From Peribacillus saganii (GTDB lineage: Bacteria > Bacillota > Bacilli > Bacillales > DSM-1321): 47,356 nucleotides of DNA. The notes below the pieces were generated by a model. That model ran no database searches, was not told where the DNA came from, and was given only the letters and a program-made list of their open reading frames with translations. Position 1 is the first letter of the stretch. Each line of letters opens with the position of its first letter. The position numbers were made by a program, and so were the translations under genes. Below are positions 26,904 to 35,555 of this stretch, piece by piece. The stretch is taken from positions 1-47,356 of the forward strand of contig NZ_QVTE01000044.1 of the NCBI RefSeq assembly GCF_003429095.1, written 5' to 3'.

Positions 26904-27515
26904 ATGCTTACAATATACTTAACACGCCATGGCCAGACCGAATGGAACTTGGAAAGGCGGATGCAGGGCTGGGGGAATGCGGAATTGACTTCCCAGGGTC
27001 TTCAGGATGCTGCAGCCCTCGAAAAGAGACTTAATAATCTCCATTTTGATGCGATTTATACCAGTACTAGCAAAAGGGCCTATCACACCGCAGAAATCAT
27101 TGCCGCCAACAGAAAAGTGGAAATAATCAAGGATGACTTATTCAGAGAAATGAGCTTTGGTGACTGGGAGGGCCGAATAATAAAGGACATCGAGAAAGAA
27201 TTCCCTGCTGAATATAAATCTTTTTGGGAAACTCCTCATTTATATACGAGAGACCAAGGAGAACAATTTTCCGAGGTACAGAAACGGACAGAAAGCGCAC
27301 TGAAGCTAATCATGAAGAATCACCCTTCAGGCACTGTACTGGTTGTCGCCCACTCGATTTTCCTAAGAATCCTGATTGCTTATATTAATGGAATTCCACT
27401 GGAGCATCTTTTCAAACAAAAAGCGCTCGGCCATACGAGTCTGACAAAGGCAATTGTCGAAGACAGAAAGCCCAAGATAGTATTTGAAGGAGATATGTCA
27501 CATGTAGAGCATTAA
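26904..27515 (+). CDS. Histidine phosphatase superfamily protein (phosphoglycerate-mutase-like)
   Basis: A 203-residue histidine phosphatase. The catalytic histidine is in LTRHGQTEWN near the N-terminus, with the second Arg in TSTSKRAYHTAEII (near 57), a catalytic acid in REMSFGDWEG (near 80) and the second His in VVAHSIFLRIL (near 150). Members of this branch (PhoE, GpmB-like, CobC-like) remove phosphate from varied small molecules; the substrate cannot be assigned here. GGGAG lies 11 bases before the ATG. Repeat copy D follows downstream. Confidence 0.88.
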   Translation: MLTIYLTRHGQTEWNLERRMQGWGNAELTSQGLQDAAALEKRLNNLHFDAIYTSTSKRAYHTAEIIAANRKVEIIKDDLFREMSFGDWEGRIIKDIEKEFPAEYKSFWETPHLYTRDQGEQFSEVQKRTESALKLIMKNHPSGTVLVVAHSIFLRILIAYINGIPLEHLFKQKALGHTSLTKAIVEDRKPKIVFEGDMSHVEH

Positions 27516-27676
27516 TCTGGAAGAAAAAAACATTGTTTAGCAAGGTTTCCGGATACGGTATGCCGGACCTTCGAAAGTAATGTAAAGCGGATTCTAGAGG
27601 AGAAAAACGAAGCTGAGAATATTATTCGATCTATATCCCTAATCAATATAATGGCATACGGAATTAACCCAGGGAC

Positions 27677-27860
27677 AAAAACGGGAGCGCCCTGAGTACA
27701 GAAAGAACTGCTATGATCGTAACATCCTATGGCAACTTTGGCATTAACATGTCCTCACAAGGCTAACGTTTAGTGCGAATGTAGGTTCATACCCTGTACT
27801 CGGGTCTTAATTAGGTTCCTGCGAAAAAAACGTTGCCAGAAGCTGGAGCTAAAGATAGAC
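27677..27860. repeat. Structured intergenic repeat, copy D (diverged)
   Basis: AAAAACGGGAGCGCCCTGAG at the left, CTATGGCAACTTTGGCATTA then ACATGTCCTCAC in the middle and AGAAGCTGGAGCTAAAGATA at the right correspond in order to segments of copy C (GCGGAAGCGCC, CTGTGGCAACGTCGGCACTA, CACGTCCTGTG, GGCGCTGGAGCTAGACATC). It is older or more diverged than copies A-C. Confidence 0.5.
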
Positions 27861-27904
27861 ACGGCAAGTTATCTGCATCTCTTACCTTCTTATAATTTCC
27901 GAAC

Positions 27905-27947
27905 AAAAAAGGATAGGCTTCAGAATCCCTTCTGCGCCTATCCTTTT
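27905..27947. terminator. Terminator after the dicarboxylate symporter
   Basis: Arms AAAAGGATAGGC and GCCTATCCTTTT around a 17-base loop, with T-runs on both strands. Confidence 0.8.
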
Positions 27948-27958
27948 ACATGTTAAAA

Positions 27959-29212
27959 TCAGCTTGCTTTTCTGCCTTTTAATTGAGTATTTTGACCCGA
28001 AAACTTGCCTTCCCATTTTGAAATAACGATAGCAGCAAGAGAGTTACCTACCACATTTACAGCTGTACGAGCCATGTCGAGAATACGGTCGATACCCGCA
28101 ATAAAGGCCAATCCTTCAACCGGAAGTCCAACTGTTCCAAGTGTTGCAAGAAGAACAACAAACGAAACGCCAGGAACGCCGGCAATCCCCTTAGAAGTTA
28201 CCATTAAAACAAGCATCAAGGAAATTTGATCAGATATGCTCATATCAATTCCGTACATTTGAGCGATGAAAATCGCCGCCAAAGCTTGGTATAATGTCGA
28301 TCCATCCAGGTTAAAAGAATAACCGGTCGGAATAACAAAAGATGTGATATGTTTTGGACAGCCGAGCTTTTCCATCTTTTCCATAATCCTAGGAAGCACC
28401 GTCTCTGAGCTTGCTGTAGAGTATGCCAGGATCAGTTCATCTTTTAATATTTTAATAAGCTTAAAGATATTAAAGCCAACCATTTTGGCTATGGCACCTA
28501 ATACGACGAAGATAAAGAATGCCATTGTTGCGTACACTACAATTACAAGTTTTCCAAGAGGAATAAGTGATTCGAGACCAAACTTGGATACTGTTACCCC
28601 AATCAAAGCAAATACGCCAATTGGTGCGAACATCATAATTTTATTAGTTACATAGAACATTGCTTCAGCTGTTCCCTGGAAGAACGCAAGAACAGGCTTT
28701 CCTTTTTCACCGATTGCCGCTATACCTAATCCGAATACAATCGAGAAGAAAATGATGGCAAGCATATTTCCTTCAGCAATTGCTGCTATGGGGTTAGAAG
28801 GTACAATATTCACAAAAGTTTCGGCCATTGAATGGCTTGTTGTTTCCGCGCTATCCACATAGCTATTGATGTCTGTTTTGCTCAGCGCATCCATTTCTAC
28901 TCCAGCACCAGGCTGGAAGATGTTCGCTGCCAATAATCCAATAATAATTGCTATGGTTGTAATAATCTCAAAATACAATAATGATTTACCGCCAATTTTG
29001 CCGAGCTGCTTCATATCGCCAACTCCGGCTACGCCGACTATGATACTGGCAATTACAATAGGGACAACGATCATTTTAATTAACCGTAAAAAGATATCGC
29101 CAACTGGCTGCAGATATTCTGCTACCTGCGGATTACCATAAAAAATCGCGCCAACAGTAATCCCCAGGACTAAGCCAATAAATATTTGCCATGCTAAGCC
29201 TATTTTTTTCAT
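27959..29212 (-). CDS. gltT: Sodium/proton-glutamate (dicarboxylate) symporter
   Basis: A 417-residue member of the DAACS (GltP/GltT/DctA) family. It shows the usual N-terminal helices, FLRLIKMIVVPIV (near 43), the first re-entrant loop serine-rich segment in LAYSTASSETVLPRI (near 265), the NLDGS of TM7 (near 302) and the TM8 segment containing MARTAVNVVGNSLA (near 385). The last carries Asp and Arg/Asn residues that bind acidic amino-acid substrate. It probably imports glutamate or aspartate. Start ATG 29212 with GGTGAGG six bases upstream. A c-di-AMP riboswitch with terminator lies in its leader, so it is likely shut off when c-di-AMP is high. The GltT rather than GltP assignment is from general resemblance. 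Confidence 0.88.
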   Translation of the reverse strand: MKKIGLAWQIFIGLVLGITVGAIFYGNPQVAEYLQPVGDIFLRLIKMIVVPIVIASIIVGVAGVGDMKQLGKIGGKSLLYFEIITTIAIIIGLLAANIFQPGAGVEMDALSKTDINSYVDSAETTSHSMAETFVNIVPSNPIAAIAEGNMLAIIFFSIVFGLGIAAIGEKGKPVLAFFQGTAEAMFYVTNKIMMFAPIGVFALIGVTVSKFGLESLIPLGKLVIVVYATMAFFIFVVLGAIAKMVGFNIFKLIKILKDELILAYSTASSETVLPRIMEKMEKLGCPKHITSFVIPTGYSFNLDGSTLYQALAAIFIAQMYGIDMSISDQISLMLVLMVTSKGIAGVPGVSFVVLLATLGTVGLPVEGLAFIAGIDRILDMARTAVNVVGNSLAAIVISKWEGKFSGQNTQLKGRKAS

Positions 29213-29289
29213 GCTTATCCTCACCTTTCTTATTAGTTTTCTACGTTGAAAAATGTCTTGGCAAGGGATACAAGATCGTTAATTTGCAC

Positions 29290-29312
29290 AAAAAAAGACA
29301 CGCAGGGTGTCT
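29290..29312 (-). terminator. Riboswitch-controlled terminator before gltT
   Basis: On the minus strand AGACAC, CCTGC, GTGTCT is followed by seven T residues. It lies directly after the c-di-AMP aptamer and before the gltT start. Confidence 0.75.
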
Positions 29313-29334
29313 AACTGTGCTTATATAGCACAAA

Positions 29335-29475
29335 CTGTTCCCTAAGACGCTGACGGGGTTAGCTGTCGGGTTAGGACCTGGAAACTGGCCCTTCCGTGAA
29401 AGGATTCACCCCTAGCAGCCTAACGGCCACAAAGATGGTTCCCCCGTTCTTACAAAGATTAAGCGGTAAAGTGCG
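29335..29475 (-). promoter_or_regulatory. c-di-AMP riboswitch (ydaO-yuaA type)
   Basis: On the minus strand the conserved blocks appear in order: ACGGGGGAACCAT (29435-29447), GGGGTGAATCC (29402-29412), a GGGCC...GGTCC hairpin region, and CCGACAGCTAACCCCGTCAG (within 29346-29369). These match the ydaO-yuaA consensus, which senses c-di-AMP. It is followed by a second hairpin GTGCTATATAAGCAC and then the terminator. The class is known as an off switch for potassium and osmolyte uptake genes. Confidence 0.85.
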
Positions 29476-29582
29476 GTAACTTAATATTATCTTAAAAAAA
29501 TAATATTGTAAATAGCAATGGATTTCCAGTAAGTTATCAATGCATCCTTTAGTTATTTAATTTTTCATAATAGTATTTCACA

Positions 29583-29607
29583 AAAAAGAACCTCTTTATA
29601 GAGGTTC
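29583..29607 (-). terminator. Terminator after the YknX-like gene
   Basis: On the minus strand GAACCTC, TATAAA, GAGGTTC is followed by TTTTTT. The first arm overlaps the stop codon. Confidence 0.8.
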
Positions 29608-30850
29608 ACTTTTCCAGAACACCAATCAAAACATACCGTAACTTCTCGCGATTAGTGATTGTTTTCATAGTTTTTAAATTAGGATCCAATGATTTTACAG
29701 GTGTAATAAATGGAGCTTTCTTAACTGAACCTGGTGCATCTGAAAGCAATACAGTGTTTCCAGGCTTTATCCCCTTTTTCACCTCGTGCTCACCATGAAA
29801 GGAAAGGCCTGTTGTAATGCTCCTCTTGGCCAGCAACCCTGCAGATGTTAGTTGGTATACATATTCCTGCTTTTGGTTCTTGTGAACGGATTTTGAAGGG
29901 ATAACAGGTACTCCCACCGCTTTATCAACTATGACCGTGACATCTACCTTTGATCCACTGAAAAGACGATCAGGAGCTTCCTCTATCACGCCGCTGAATA
30001 GATAGCTGCTTTCTTTTTCTACAGAAGGATCTTCCAACGGATACGGATTGATTTTTTGAATGGATCCGTTCAGTTTCTTTTTCAATGAATTTGAAGAAAC
30101 CTTAATTTCCATGCCTTCGCTTGCTTTTTCTCTTTGCCGCTCATTGAAATACCCTTCTACTGCCGGGGTATTGGAAGCAATGACTATAACTGGGTTTCCT
30201 AAATCCTTATCGATTTGTTTTACGATTCCATCCACTTCACTGGAAATAGTCGCGGCCCCGGTTTGTTCCTCTATGCTTTGGATTTGGGCTTCATATTTCT
30301 GTACCTTTTGCTCAAGCCTGCTTCTCTCATATTCCTGGCGATAAATGTCCTGCTCAATGGAGCTAATAATTTCTTCAACTGAATTTTCAGCTAAAGCAGT
30401 ATCCATGAAATCCGCAGTATCGGCAATTGGCTGGTCTGCCTCAACTGATAACTGATAGCTTTCCAATTTGTCGATTTGTTCCTCAATACTTGTAATCTCA
30501 CCCTCCGCAGCTTTCTTTTCTGCCTCAAGCTCTCTTTTTTCCGCTTCAAGCCTAGGGGATGAATATTCAAAAAGCGGCGTACCGGCAGAAACAGCATCCC
30601 CCTCTTGGACCAGAAACTGATCAAAATCTTTGTCTTCCTCATTGAAATAAACATAATGCTCTTCAGAAGGCTTTATAACAGCTTTTGCATTAAAGCTTTC
30701 TGTAATATTTCCTTGTTCAGCCTTCTTCCATTTCTCAACATAAACCGTTCTCTGGACCTCACTGTCTTCTCTCAATGTGAGATAAATATTGACAACAACC
30801 AGGAGAATGGCAGGAAGAACGACTGATGTTATTTTCCAATTCTTCATCAT
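29606..30850 (-). CDS. Membrane-fusion (HlyD/YknX-like) efflux adaptor
   Basis: A 414-residue protein with one N-terminal membrane helix (about 8-26), then a biotinyl-lipoyl-like half (DQFLVQEGDAVSAGTPLFEYSS), a long coiled coil (about 98-195, rich in Glu and Lys), the second half-motif ATISSEVDGIVKQIDKDLGN and beta-barrel segments. It fits the adaptor subunit of an ABC-type exporter such as YknX. The YIP1-like membrane protein just upstream matches YknW. No ABC ATPase or permease gene is next to it, unlike the B. subtilis yknWXYZ operon. It ends in a terminator. Function is inferred by family. Confidence 0.8.
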   Translation of the reverse strand: MMKNWKITSVVLPAILLVVVNIYLTLREDSEVQRTVYVEKWKKAEQGNITESFNAKAVIKPSEEHYVYFNEEDKDFDQFLVQEGDAVSAGTPLFEYSSPRLEAEKRELEAEKKAAEGEITSIEEQIDKLESYQLSVEADQPIADTADFMDTALAENSVEEIISSIEQDIYRQEYERSRLEQKVQKYEAQIQSIEEQTGAATISSEVDGIVKQIDKDLGNPVIVIASNTPAVEGYFNERQREKASEGMEIKVSSNSLKKKLNGSIQKINPYPLEDPSVEKESSYLFSGVIEEAPDRLFSGSKVDVTVIVDKAVGVPVIPSKSVHKNQKQEYVYQLTSAGLLAKRSITTGLSFHGEHEVKKGIKPGNTVLLSDAPGSVKKAPFITPVKSLDPNLKTMKTITNREKLRYVLIGVLEK

Positions 30851-30859
30851 TCCACCCCC

Positions 30860-31522
30860 TTAAACAATTACCGAAATATTTATGTACGTTAAAAATGCAG
30901 ACACAAGCCAGACCAATAAATAAAACACAACAACAGTGCCAAGTATCAGGTATTTATTTTTATTTGATAGATTCGTTATGAAATAGTATTGCAGGGCGAT
31001 CATTAATACTTGAAAAATAGAAATCTCGCCTAAAAAATGAATTAGGTAGCCATTAGATGTAAAATGCTGGCCAATTACTCCCAGTGCAAATGGACTAGCA
31101 TCTTTGTTAATGTCCATGGCAACAGAAATAGGGATCAATAGGGCCTTCTCAAACAACCCAATGCATAGCACAATCATTTGAACAGATACTAATTTAATGT
31201 ATGAAATGTCCGCCGCCAGCCAGAAAAACATGGCTGATAAAAAAAGAAAGAGTGCTGCAAACAAAATTCCGGCAAACAGCCGGCCCAAAATAAATAATTG
31301 TTTTTTCGACTCCAGTTCTGCAGCGGAGAGCGCTTCCACCTCTTTAGAGATTGTTTCCGACCCTATCCCAAACAGGCCGCTAACTGCAAAAAGAAGAATA
31401 CTTATGATAAATAAAAAAATCACCTTTGGAAGAAACCCTTTCACAGATTCAGCCTGCTTTAACTGATACCGAATTAAAGCAGGGTGAAAGAGGCCTTTTA
31501 ACAATTGAACCTGATAAATCAT
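30860..31522 (-). CDS. YIP1-family (YknW-like) membrane protein
   Basis: A 220-residue membrane protein with about five hydrophobic segments (about 32-55, 75-105, 115-140, 165-185, 190-215). The N-terminus IYQVQLLKGLFHPALIRYQL and topology resemble YknW/Yip1-domain proteins. It lies 9 bases upstream of the YknX-like adaptor, so the two are co-translated. ATG 31522 has CTGGAGGAC seven bases upstream; a frame to 31555 exists. In B. subtilis YknW helps assemble the YknXYZ exporter that protects against the SdpC toxin; that role here is speculative. Confidence 0.72.
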   Translation of the reverse strand: MIYQVQLLKGLFHPALIRYQLKQAESVKGFLPKVIFLFIISILLFAVSGLFGIGSETISKEVEALSAAELESKKQLFILGRLFAGILFAALFLFLSAMFFWLAADISYIKLVSVQMIVLCIGLFEKALLIPISVAMDINKDASPFALGVIGQHFTSNGYLIHFLGEISIFQVLMIALQYYFITNLSNKNKYLILGTVVVFYLLVWLVSAFLTYINISVIV

Positions 31523-31659
31523 TATTTGTCCTCCAGATTTCGAAAATAATAGCATCTCCTATTTTATATTAAAATGAAAGAAAATGTCGGATTAATACGT
31601 AAAAAATCGCAAAACCCAACTATTCCCTACATGTATTCTCGGCTGTTAATTTGTAAAAA

Positions 31660-32565
31660 TTACAGCAGGATTTCCGTTCCGCATAACATCCGGATGTGTT
31701 TAGGCAAGACATGAATTTCTGCCGGTGTCTTCATATATACTTCCCCATCCGAATCAGCATCCATTGTCTCCGGAGTGTAAATTCTGAAGGATCTTGTCTG
31801 GAAATAAAGAATTTCGGCCTCTTCATTTACAATCTCTCCAACTGTCCTCTTCATTTCGAGGACTTCTCTGAATAAGGACAGACTTGAATTCTTTACAATG
31901 ATTATATCCAGCTGTCCGTCGTTTATTTCAATAAGAGGGGCTGGAATCTGGTTCGTTCCTATGTATTTTCCATTCGCTGCAAGAATCATGACGGCTTCAT
32001 CTTCTATAACATTGCCATCACATACAATTTTGAAGGGAAAGGGATCCATTGAATTAACTGTTCTGAGCATACTCATTAAATAACTGATTTTCCCTAGGCG
32101 ATTTTTTTCGTCCGCATCTATATTGTTGGAGGTTTCCGTAATCAGGCCTATTCCCCAGAAATTTAAAAAATAATCGTTCCCATCTGTTCCAATATCAACC
32201 TCTATATACTCGCCAGACACCATTTGCTCAGCCGCCCGCCTGATATTCTGCGGAATATTGAGTGCCCGGGAGAAATCATTGCAAGTCCCTCCTGGAAGAA
32301 TGCCAAATAAGGGCCTTTTATCAAGACCCGCAAGCCCATTTATACACTCATGGACTGTCCCGTCTCCGCCCATCACAAAAACGACATCCATTTCCTCTCC
32401 ATGTATACGGCAGAAATTGGCTGCGTCTCCCTGCTTTTGGGTTTTAAGTAGAAGAAATTCACTAATATGAGGTGCCAGAAGAGCCAAGCATGCGGCCAGT
32501 TGTTTTTCTATATTACCATTGCCTGCCTTTTCATTATAAATTAATAGCCCTTTTTGCCATCCCAT
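31660..32565 (-). CDS. Diacylglycerol kinase-family lipid kinase (YtlR-like)
   Basis: A 301-residue DAGK-domain enzyme. Motifs are LLIYNEKAGNG at the N-terminus, VMGGDGTVHECINGL (near 65), GILPGGTCNDFSRAL and DADSDGEV near the C-terminus. It resembles B. subtilis YtlR. It shares only family-level similarity with the plus-strand paralogue at 21399. It is monocistronic as far as seen. Its lipid substrate is unknown. Confidence 0.85.
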   Translation of the reverse strand: MGWQKGLLIYNEKAGNGNIEKQLAACLALLAPHISEFLLLKTQKQGDAANFCRIHGEEMDVVFVMGGDGTVHECINGLAGLDKRPLFGILPGGTCNDFSRALNIPQNIRRAAEQMVSGEYIEVDIGTDGNDYFLNFWGIGLITETSNNIDADEKNRLGKISYLMSMLRTVNSMDPFPFKIVCDGNVIEDEAVMILAANGKYIGTNQIPAPLIEINDGQLDIIIVKNSSLSLFREVLEMKRTVGEIVNEEAEILYFQTRSFRIYTPETMDADSDGEVYMKTPAEIHVLPKHIRMLCGTEILL

Positions 32566-32896
32566 GGCTTGAGTACCCCCTGCTACAAATCAGTTCTACT
32601 TACCTTCATTTCCTAATTCACCAGGTTTAAAACCTTTTTGTCTCTTATTCTGATATCCTCCCTTGGTCTTACCAGCTTATCAATCAGGCTGGGAGCAGGC
32701 CGAGGAAAGTTATGATAGTTTCCTGTAAAAACTTTAGCAACACTCTAATAATCTTTTCTTTGTCCTTTCCAATAACAGTCCCTGCCGGACAAATGAACAG
32801 TCGACCCCACTAATATTAATTTGAAACAAAGGAAGCGATCATCCGTATGTACTAATCGTATCTTTCTCGAATAAAAAATTTCACATGATAAATCCG
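32566..32896. other. Intergenic region without recognised gene
   Basis: It lies between the divergent lipid kinase and esterase genes. A hairpin-prone segment with GCTTATCAATCAGGCTGGG is present near 32675, but no terminator, repeat copy or small gene is supported. Confidence 0.35.
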
Positions 32897-32925
32897 TTGA
32901 CAGCGTAATTTTTCTTATGTATTAT
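32897..32925 (+). promoter_or_regulatory. Strong SigA promoter of the esterase gene at 33051
   Basis: TTGACA, 17 bases, TATTAT, with one mismatch to the full SigA consensus. It lies about 125 bp before the start codon. Confidence 0.75.
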
Positions 32926-32952
32926 AAAACCAAGTATTTTTATAGGTTTTAT
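32924..32952 (+). promoter_or_regulatory. Candidate operator at the start site (ATAAAACC-N13-GGTTTTAT)
   Basis: A perfect 8-bp inverted repeat with a 13-bp spacer begins at the last bases of the -10 and covers the expected transcription start near 32932. This position fits a repressor site; no regulator gene is next to it. It could instead form a hairpin in the RNA. Confidence 0.45.
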
Positions 32953-33050
32953 CAATTATTAAGAAAAAGAACTTCATTATAAACTTTGATTATAATATTT
33001 TCAGTTCTGCTAATAATAGTAGTTTTGCCATTGAAAGGAGTGTGTCCCAA

Positions 33051-33830
33051 ATGAAAATTGATTCCTATTCTATAATGCCTGGTGCGGAATCACTATTTTA
33101 CCCTGGGAACGAAATCGGAGTCTTAATTAGCCATGGATTTAACGGCACCCCCCAGAGTATGAGATATATAGCAGAAAAAATCTCGGAAGCTGGCTATACG
33201 GTTTCAGTTCCCAGGCTAAAAGGTCACGGGACCAGTCACCAAGAAATGGAGGAGTGCTCGTATACAGATTGGATTGATAGCTTAGAAACTGCATATAATC
33301 AGCTTTCCATGAGCTGCCTAAGTATTTTTATCATGGGACAATCCATGGGAGGCACCCTTGCCATTGATTTGGCGTCCAGAAGAAAAGTAGATGGTGTGAT
33401 CACTCTGAATGCGGCCTTTGAAGTCCCTGGATACGAGCAGTATAAACACGTGGCCACACCAAGATTCATTGAAGAAGGCGAGCCCGATATAAATGACCGG
33501 AACGCAATGGAAATTACGTATACAACTGTCCCGCTTCAATCGATTAAGGAACTGCTTGCTTTGATTGAAGCTACGAAAGAAAAGCCATCTTCAGTTCACT
33601 GCCCTATAATATTTTTTCATTCGCCCGAGGACCACGTTGTACCGGCAAAATGCTCGGAGGACCTTTATCATTCCGTCACTTCGCGCTATAAAAAAATTCA
33701 CGCTCTATTGAATTCCTATCATGTCGCCTCATTAGACTTTGATAAAGATTTTATAGTAGCCAGCTCTCTCCAATTTATCGCGGCTTTTGCAGACTCGCAG
33801 AATCCACCAGACCAGGTTATCTACAGCTAG
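33051..33830 (+). CDS. Alpha/beta-hydrolase, carboxylesterase type
   Basis: A 259-residue esterase. The oxyanion motif SHGFNGTPQSM is near residue 29, the nucleophile in GQSMGG (near 98), the acid in HSPEDHVVP (near 200) and the histidine in NSYHVASLDFD (near 230). It matches the Est30/monoacylglycerol lipase-like family of Bacillus carboxylesterases. I chose ATG 33051 because GGAG lies ten bases upstream; GTG at 33042 abuts the site. A strong promoter and possible operator precede it and a terminator follows, so it is a single-gene unit. It is related to the enzyme at 20451. Confidence 0.86.
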   Translation: MKIDSYSIMPGAESLFYPGNEIGVLISHGFNGTPQSMRYIAEKISEAGYTVSVPRLKGHGTSHQEMEECSYTDWIDSLETAYNQLSMSCLSIFIMGQSMGGTLAIDLASRRKVDGVITLNAAFEVPGYEQYKHVATPRFIEEGEPDINDRNAMEITYTTVPLQSIKELLALIEATKEKPSSVHCPIIFFHSPEDHVVPAKCSEDLYHSVTSRYKKIHALLNSYHVASLDFDKDFIVASSLQFIAAFADSQNPPDQVIYS

Positions 33831-33858
33831 TTTTTGGCAAATATATCATTTATATTTT

Positions 33859-33890
33859 AAAGCACCGCCAGTTATCTTCTGGCAGTGCTT
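33859..33890 (+). terminator. Terminator after the esterase
   Basis: AAAGCACCGCCAG and CTGGCAGTGCTTT (one mismatch) around a short loop are followed by TTTT. Confidence 0.85.
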
Positions 33891-33915
33891 TTTTATGTTT
33901 ACTAATCAACTAAAC

Positions 33916-33940
33916 GTTTAATAAAATGCTAAATGGGTAA
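33916..33940 (+). promoter_or_regulatory. SigB-type promoter of the RsbY-like gene
   Basis: GTTTAA, 13 bases, GGGTAA. The -35 is perfect and the -10 has one change from GGGTAT, within the range of known SigB promoters. It lies about 155 bp before the start codon. A TATAAT at 34030-34035 may be a second, SigA -10, but without a good -35. Confidence 0.65.
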
Positions 33941-34096
33941 CTTAAAAATTATGGTTTATAGAAGATAGATAAGCTGATAAAGGGCTGCTGAGTTGAGCCT
34001 CAACATTTTATCCCAAATTTTAATTGCCCTATAATAGAGATAGATTTATAGATTAAACTGTCCCTTATTGAAACAAGAACAAAGGAGAACAGATGA

Positions 34097-35239
34097 ATGT
34101 CGATTGTAATCGTAGATGATAACGAAGTTAACTTATTTGTAATCGAAAAAATACTAAAGCGAGCAGGATATTTTGATCTTGTGTCTTTGACTTCTGCAAG
34201 GGATTTATTCGAATATTTACAAGTCGATAGTCTAGCTCCTCAAAGAGTCAATGTAGACATTATTCTAATGGATATCATGATGCCCGAAATGGATGGAATT
34301 GAAGCATGCAGAAAACTTCAGCAAATATCCCATCTGAAAGATATTCCGGTTATATTCGTTACAGCTTTAGAGGATTCATCAAAAGTTGCAGAGGCTCTGG
34401 ATGTTGGCGGAATTGATTATATTATGAAACCTATCAATAAAATAGACCTGCTGGCGCGTATCCGAGTTGGCCTCCGGCTAAAATATGAAAAAGACTGGCA
34501 TAAAGACCAGGAGGAAAAAATAAAGAATGAGCTTGATTTATCCATGCAGGTTCAGAGCAGTGTATTGAGTGAACCAATCAGCCAAGAACACCTTACCATA
34601 CAAGCGTCCTATTTGCCTGCAAATAAATTAGCCGGCGATATGTATTATTGGCACAAAATTGATGATCACCGTTACGGAGTTATTCTGCTGGATATGATGG
34701 GCCATGGCATTTCAGCCTCACTGGTTTGTATGTACATTTCTTCTGTTCTTCGTGATGCCATTAGAACACACACCGACCCTGTAGCAGTCATAAAGGAATT
34801 AAACCGGTGGATGCTCTTATTACATAAACAAGGCCAGTCCATTTCTTATTATTTCACTGCCATCTACCTAGTCATTGATACAGAAAACAAAAACGTAGAG
34901 TATGTTAATGCCGGGCATCCTCCCGGTTTTGCATTAGTCGACGGCAATTCCGTACAGCAGCTTGCTTTGGGAAGCTGTGCAGTTGGTTTCTTCCCTGATA
35001 TAGAAGTTCAGAAGTCGGTTATTCAATATAACGAAAGGATCCAGCTTACGTTATTTACAGACGGAATCGTGGAAGCTATCGATAAAAATTCCGACCTAAG
35101 CCTTTCAATCCTTAAGCAGGCTGCCTCCCAGGAATGGAATCCCGCGATAGATGGAGCTCCAATTGACTTTGTCCTTTCGATGGATCTACATCAGGATCAG
35201 CCGGATGATATGTGTGCAGTCATTATTCAAGCTAATTAA
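34097..35239 (+). CDS. rsbY: Receiver-PP2C phosphatase, RsbY-like activator of SigB
   Basis: A 380-residue response regulator with a phosphatase output. The receiver domain (about 1-125) has the acidic DDNE, the phospho-acceptor Asp in ILMDIMMPEMDG (near 58), VTA and KP. The SpoIIE/RsbU-type PP2C domain (about 165-378) has GDMYYW, LDMMGHGISASL, NAGHPPG, TDGIVE and DDMCAVII. This layout is that of RsbY of the B. cereus group, which dephosphorylates RsbV when its receiver is phosphorylated by RsbK. The matching RsbM- and RsbK-like genes lie downstream on the other strand. The start is ATG 34097 after AAAGGAG. It could also act on another STAS protein. Confidence 0.82.
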   Translation: MSIVIVDDNEVNLFVIEKILKRAGYFDLVSLTSARDLFEYLQVDSLAPQRVNVDIILMDIMMPEMDGIEACRKLQQISHLKDIPVIFVTALEDSSKVAEALDVGGIDYIMKPINKIDLLARIRVGLRLKYEKDWHKDQEEKIKNELDLSMQVQSSVLSEPISQEHLTIQASYLPANKLAGDMYYWHKIDDHRYGVILLDMMGHGISASLVCMYISSVLRDAIRTHTDPVAVIKELNRWMLLLHKQGQSISYYFTAIYLVIDTENKNVEYVNAGHPPGFALVDGNSVQQLALGSCAVGFFPDIEVQKSVIQYNERIQLTLFTDGIVEAIDKNSDLSLSILKQAASQEWNPAIDGAPIDFVLSMDLHQDQPDDMCAVIIQAN

Positions 35240-35458
35240 TACTAACTTTTACATATTCGCAGGAATTATTTGAATTTTTATATAGCATTGTTTGATTATT
35301 TTTTGTACGCTAAATAGTTGACCTGTTTTCCCCGATATTATAAAATACGAAATTTCTTCACCCATATTTTTACAATAAAGGGTGTTTAGCCTGTTTAATA
35401 CGCTGCGTAATCAAGCTGACATAGAAATTTCTTGAGAGACACATAGGGGGAAAACAAA

Positions 35459-35533
35459 ATGAAAAGGCAGTCTCTTCCTTCTTTAAATAAAAAGTTTAAC
35501 TATATTTCCTTTTTGAAAGGGAATCCTATTTAG
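35459..35533 (+). CDS. Possible 24-codon small ORF
   Basis: AGGGGG lies 8 bases before an ATG that opens MKRQSLPSLNKKFNYISFLK and ends four residues later. The only support is the ribosome binding site and its position before the small gene at 35556. It could be a leader peptide or chance. Confidence 0.25.
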   Translation: MKRQSLPSLNKKFNYISFLKGNPI

Positions 35534-35555
35534 GTAAAGAAAGGAGGTTAGTTGT

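Noticed and set aside
35494..35524. SigB promoter GTTTAA...GGGAAT before the 56-residue gene
   Set aside because: The spacer is 19 bases, well outside the 12-15 range, and the stretch lies within a possible small ORF.
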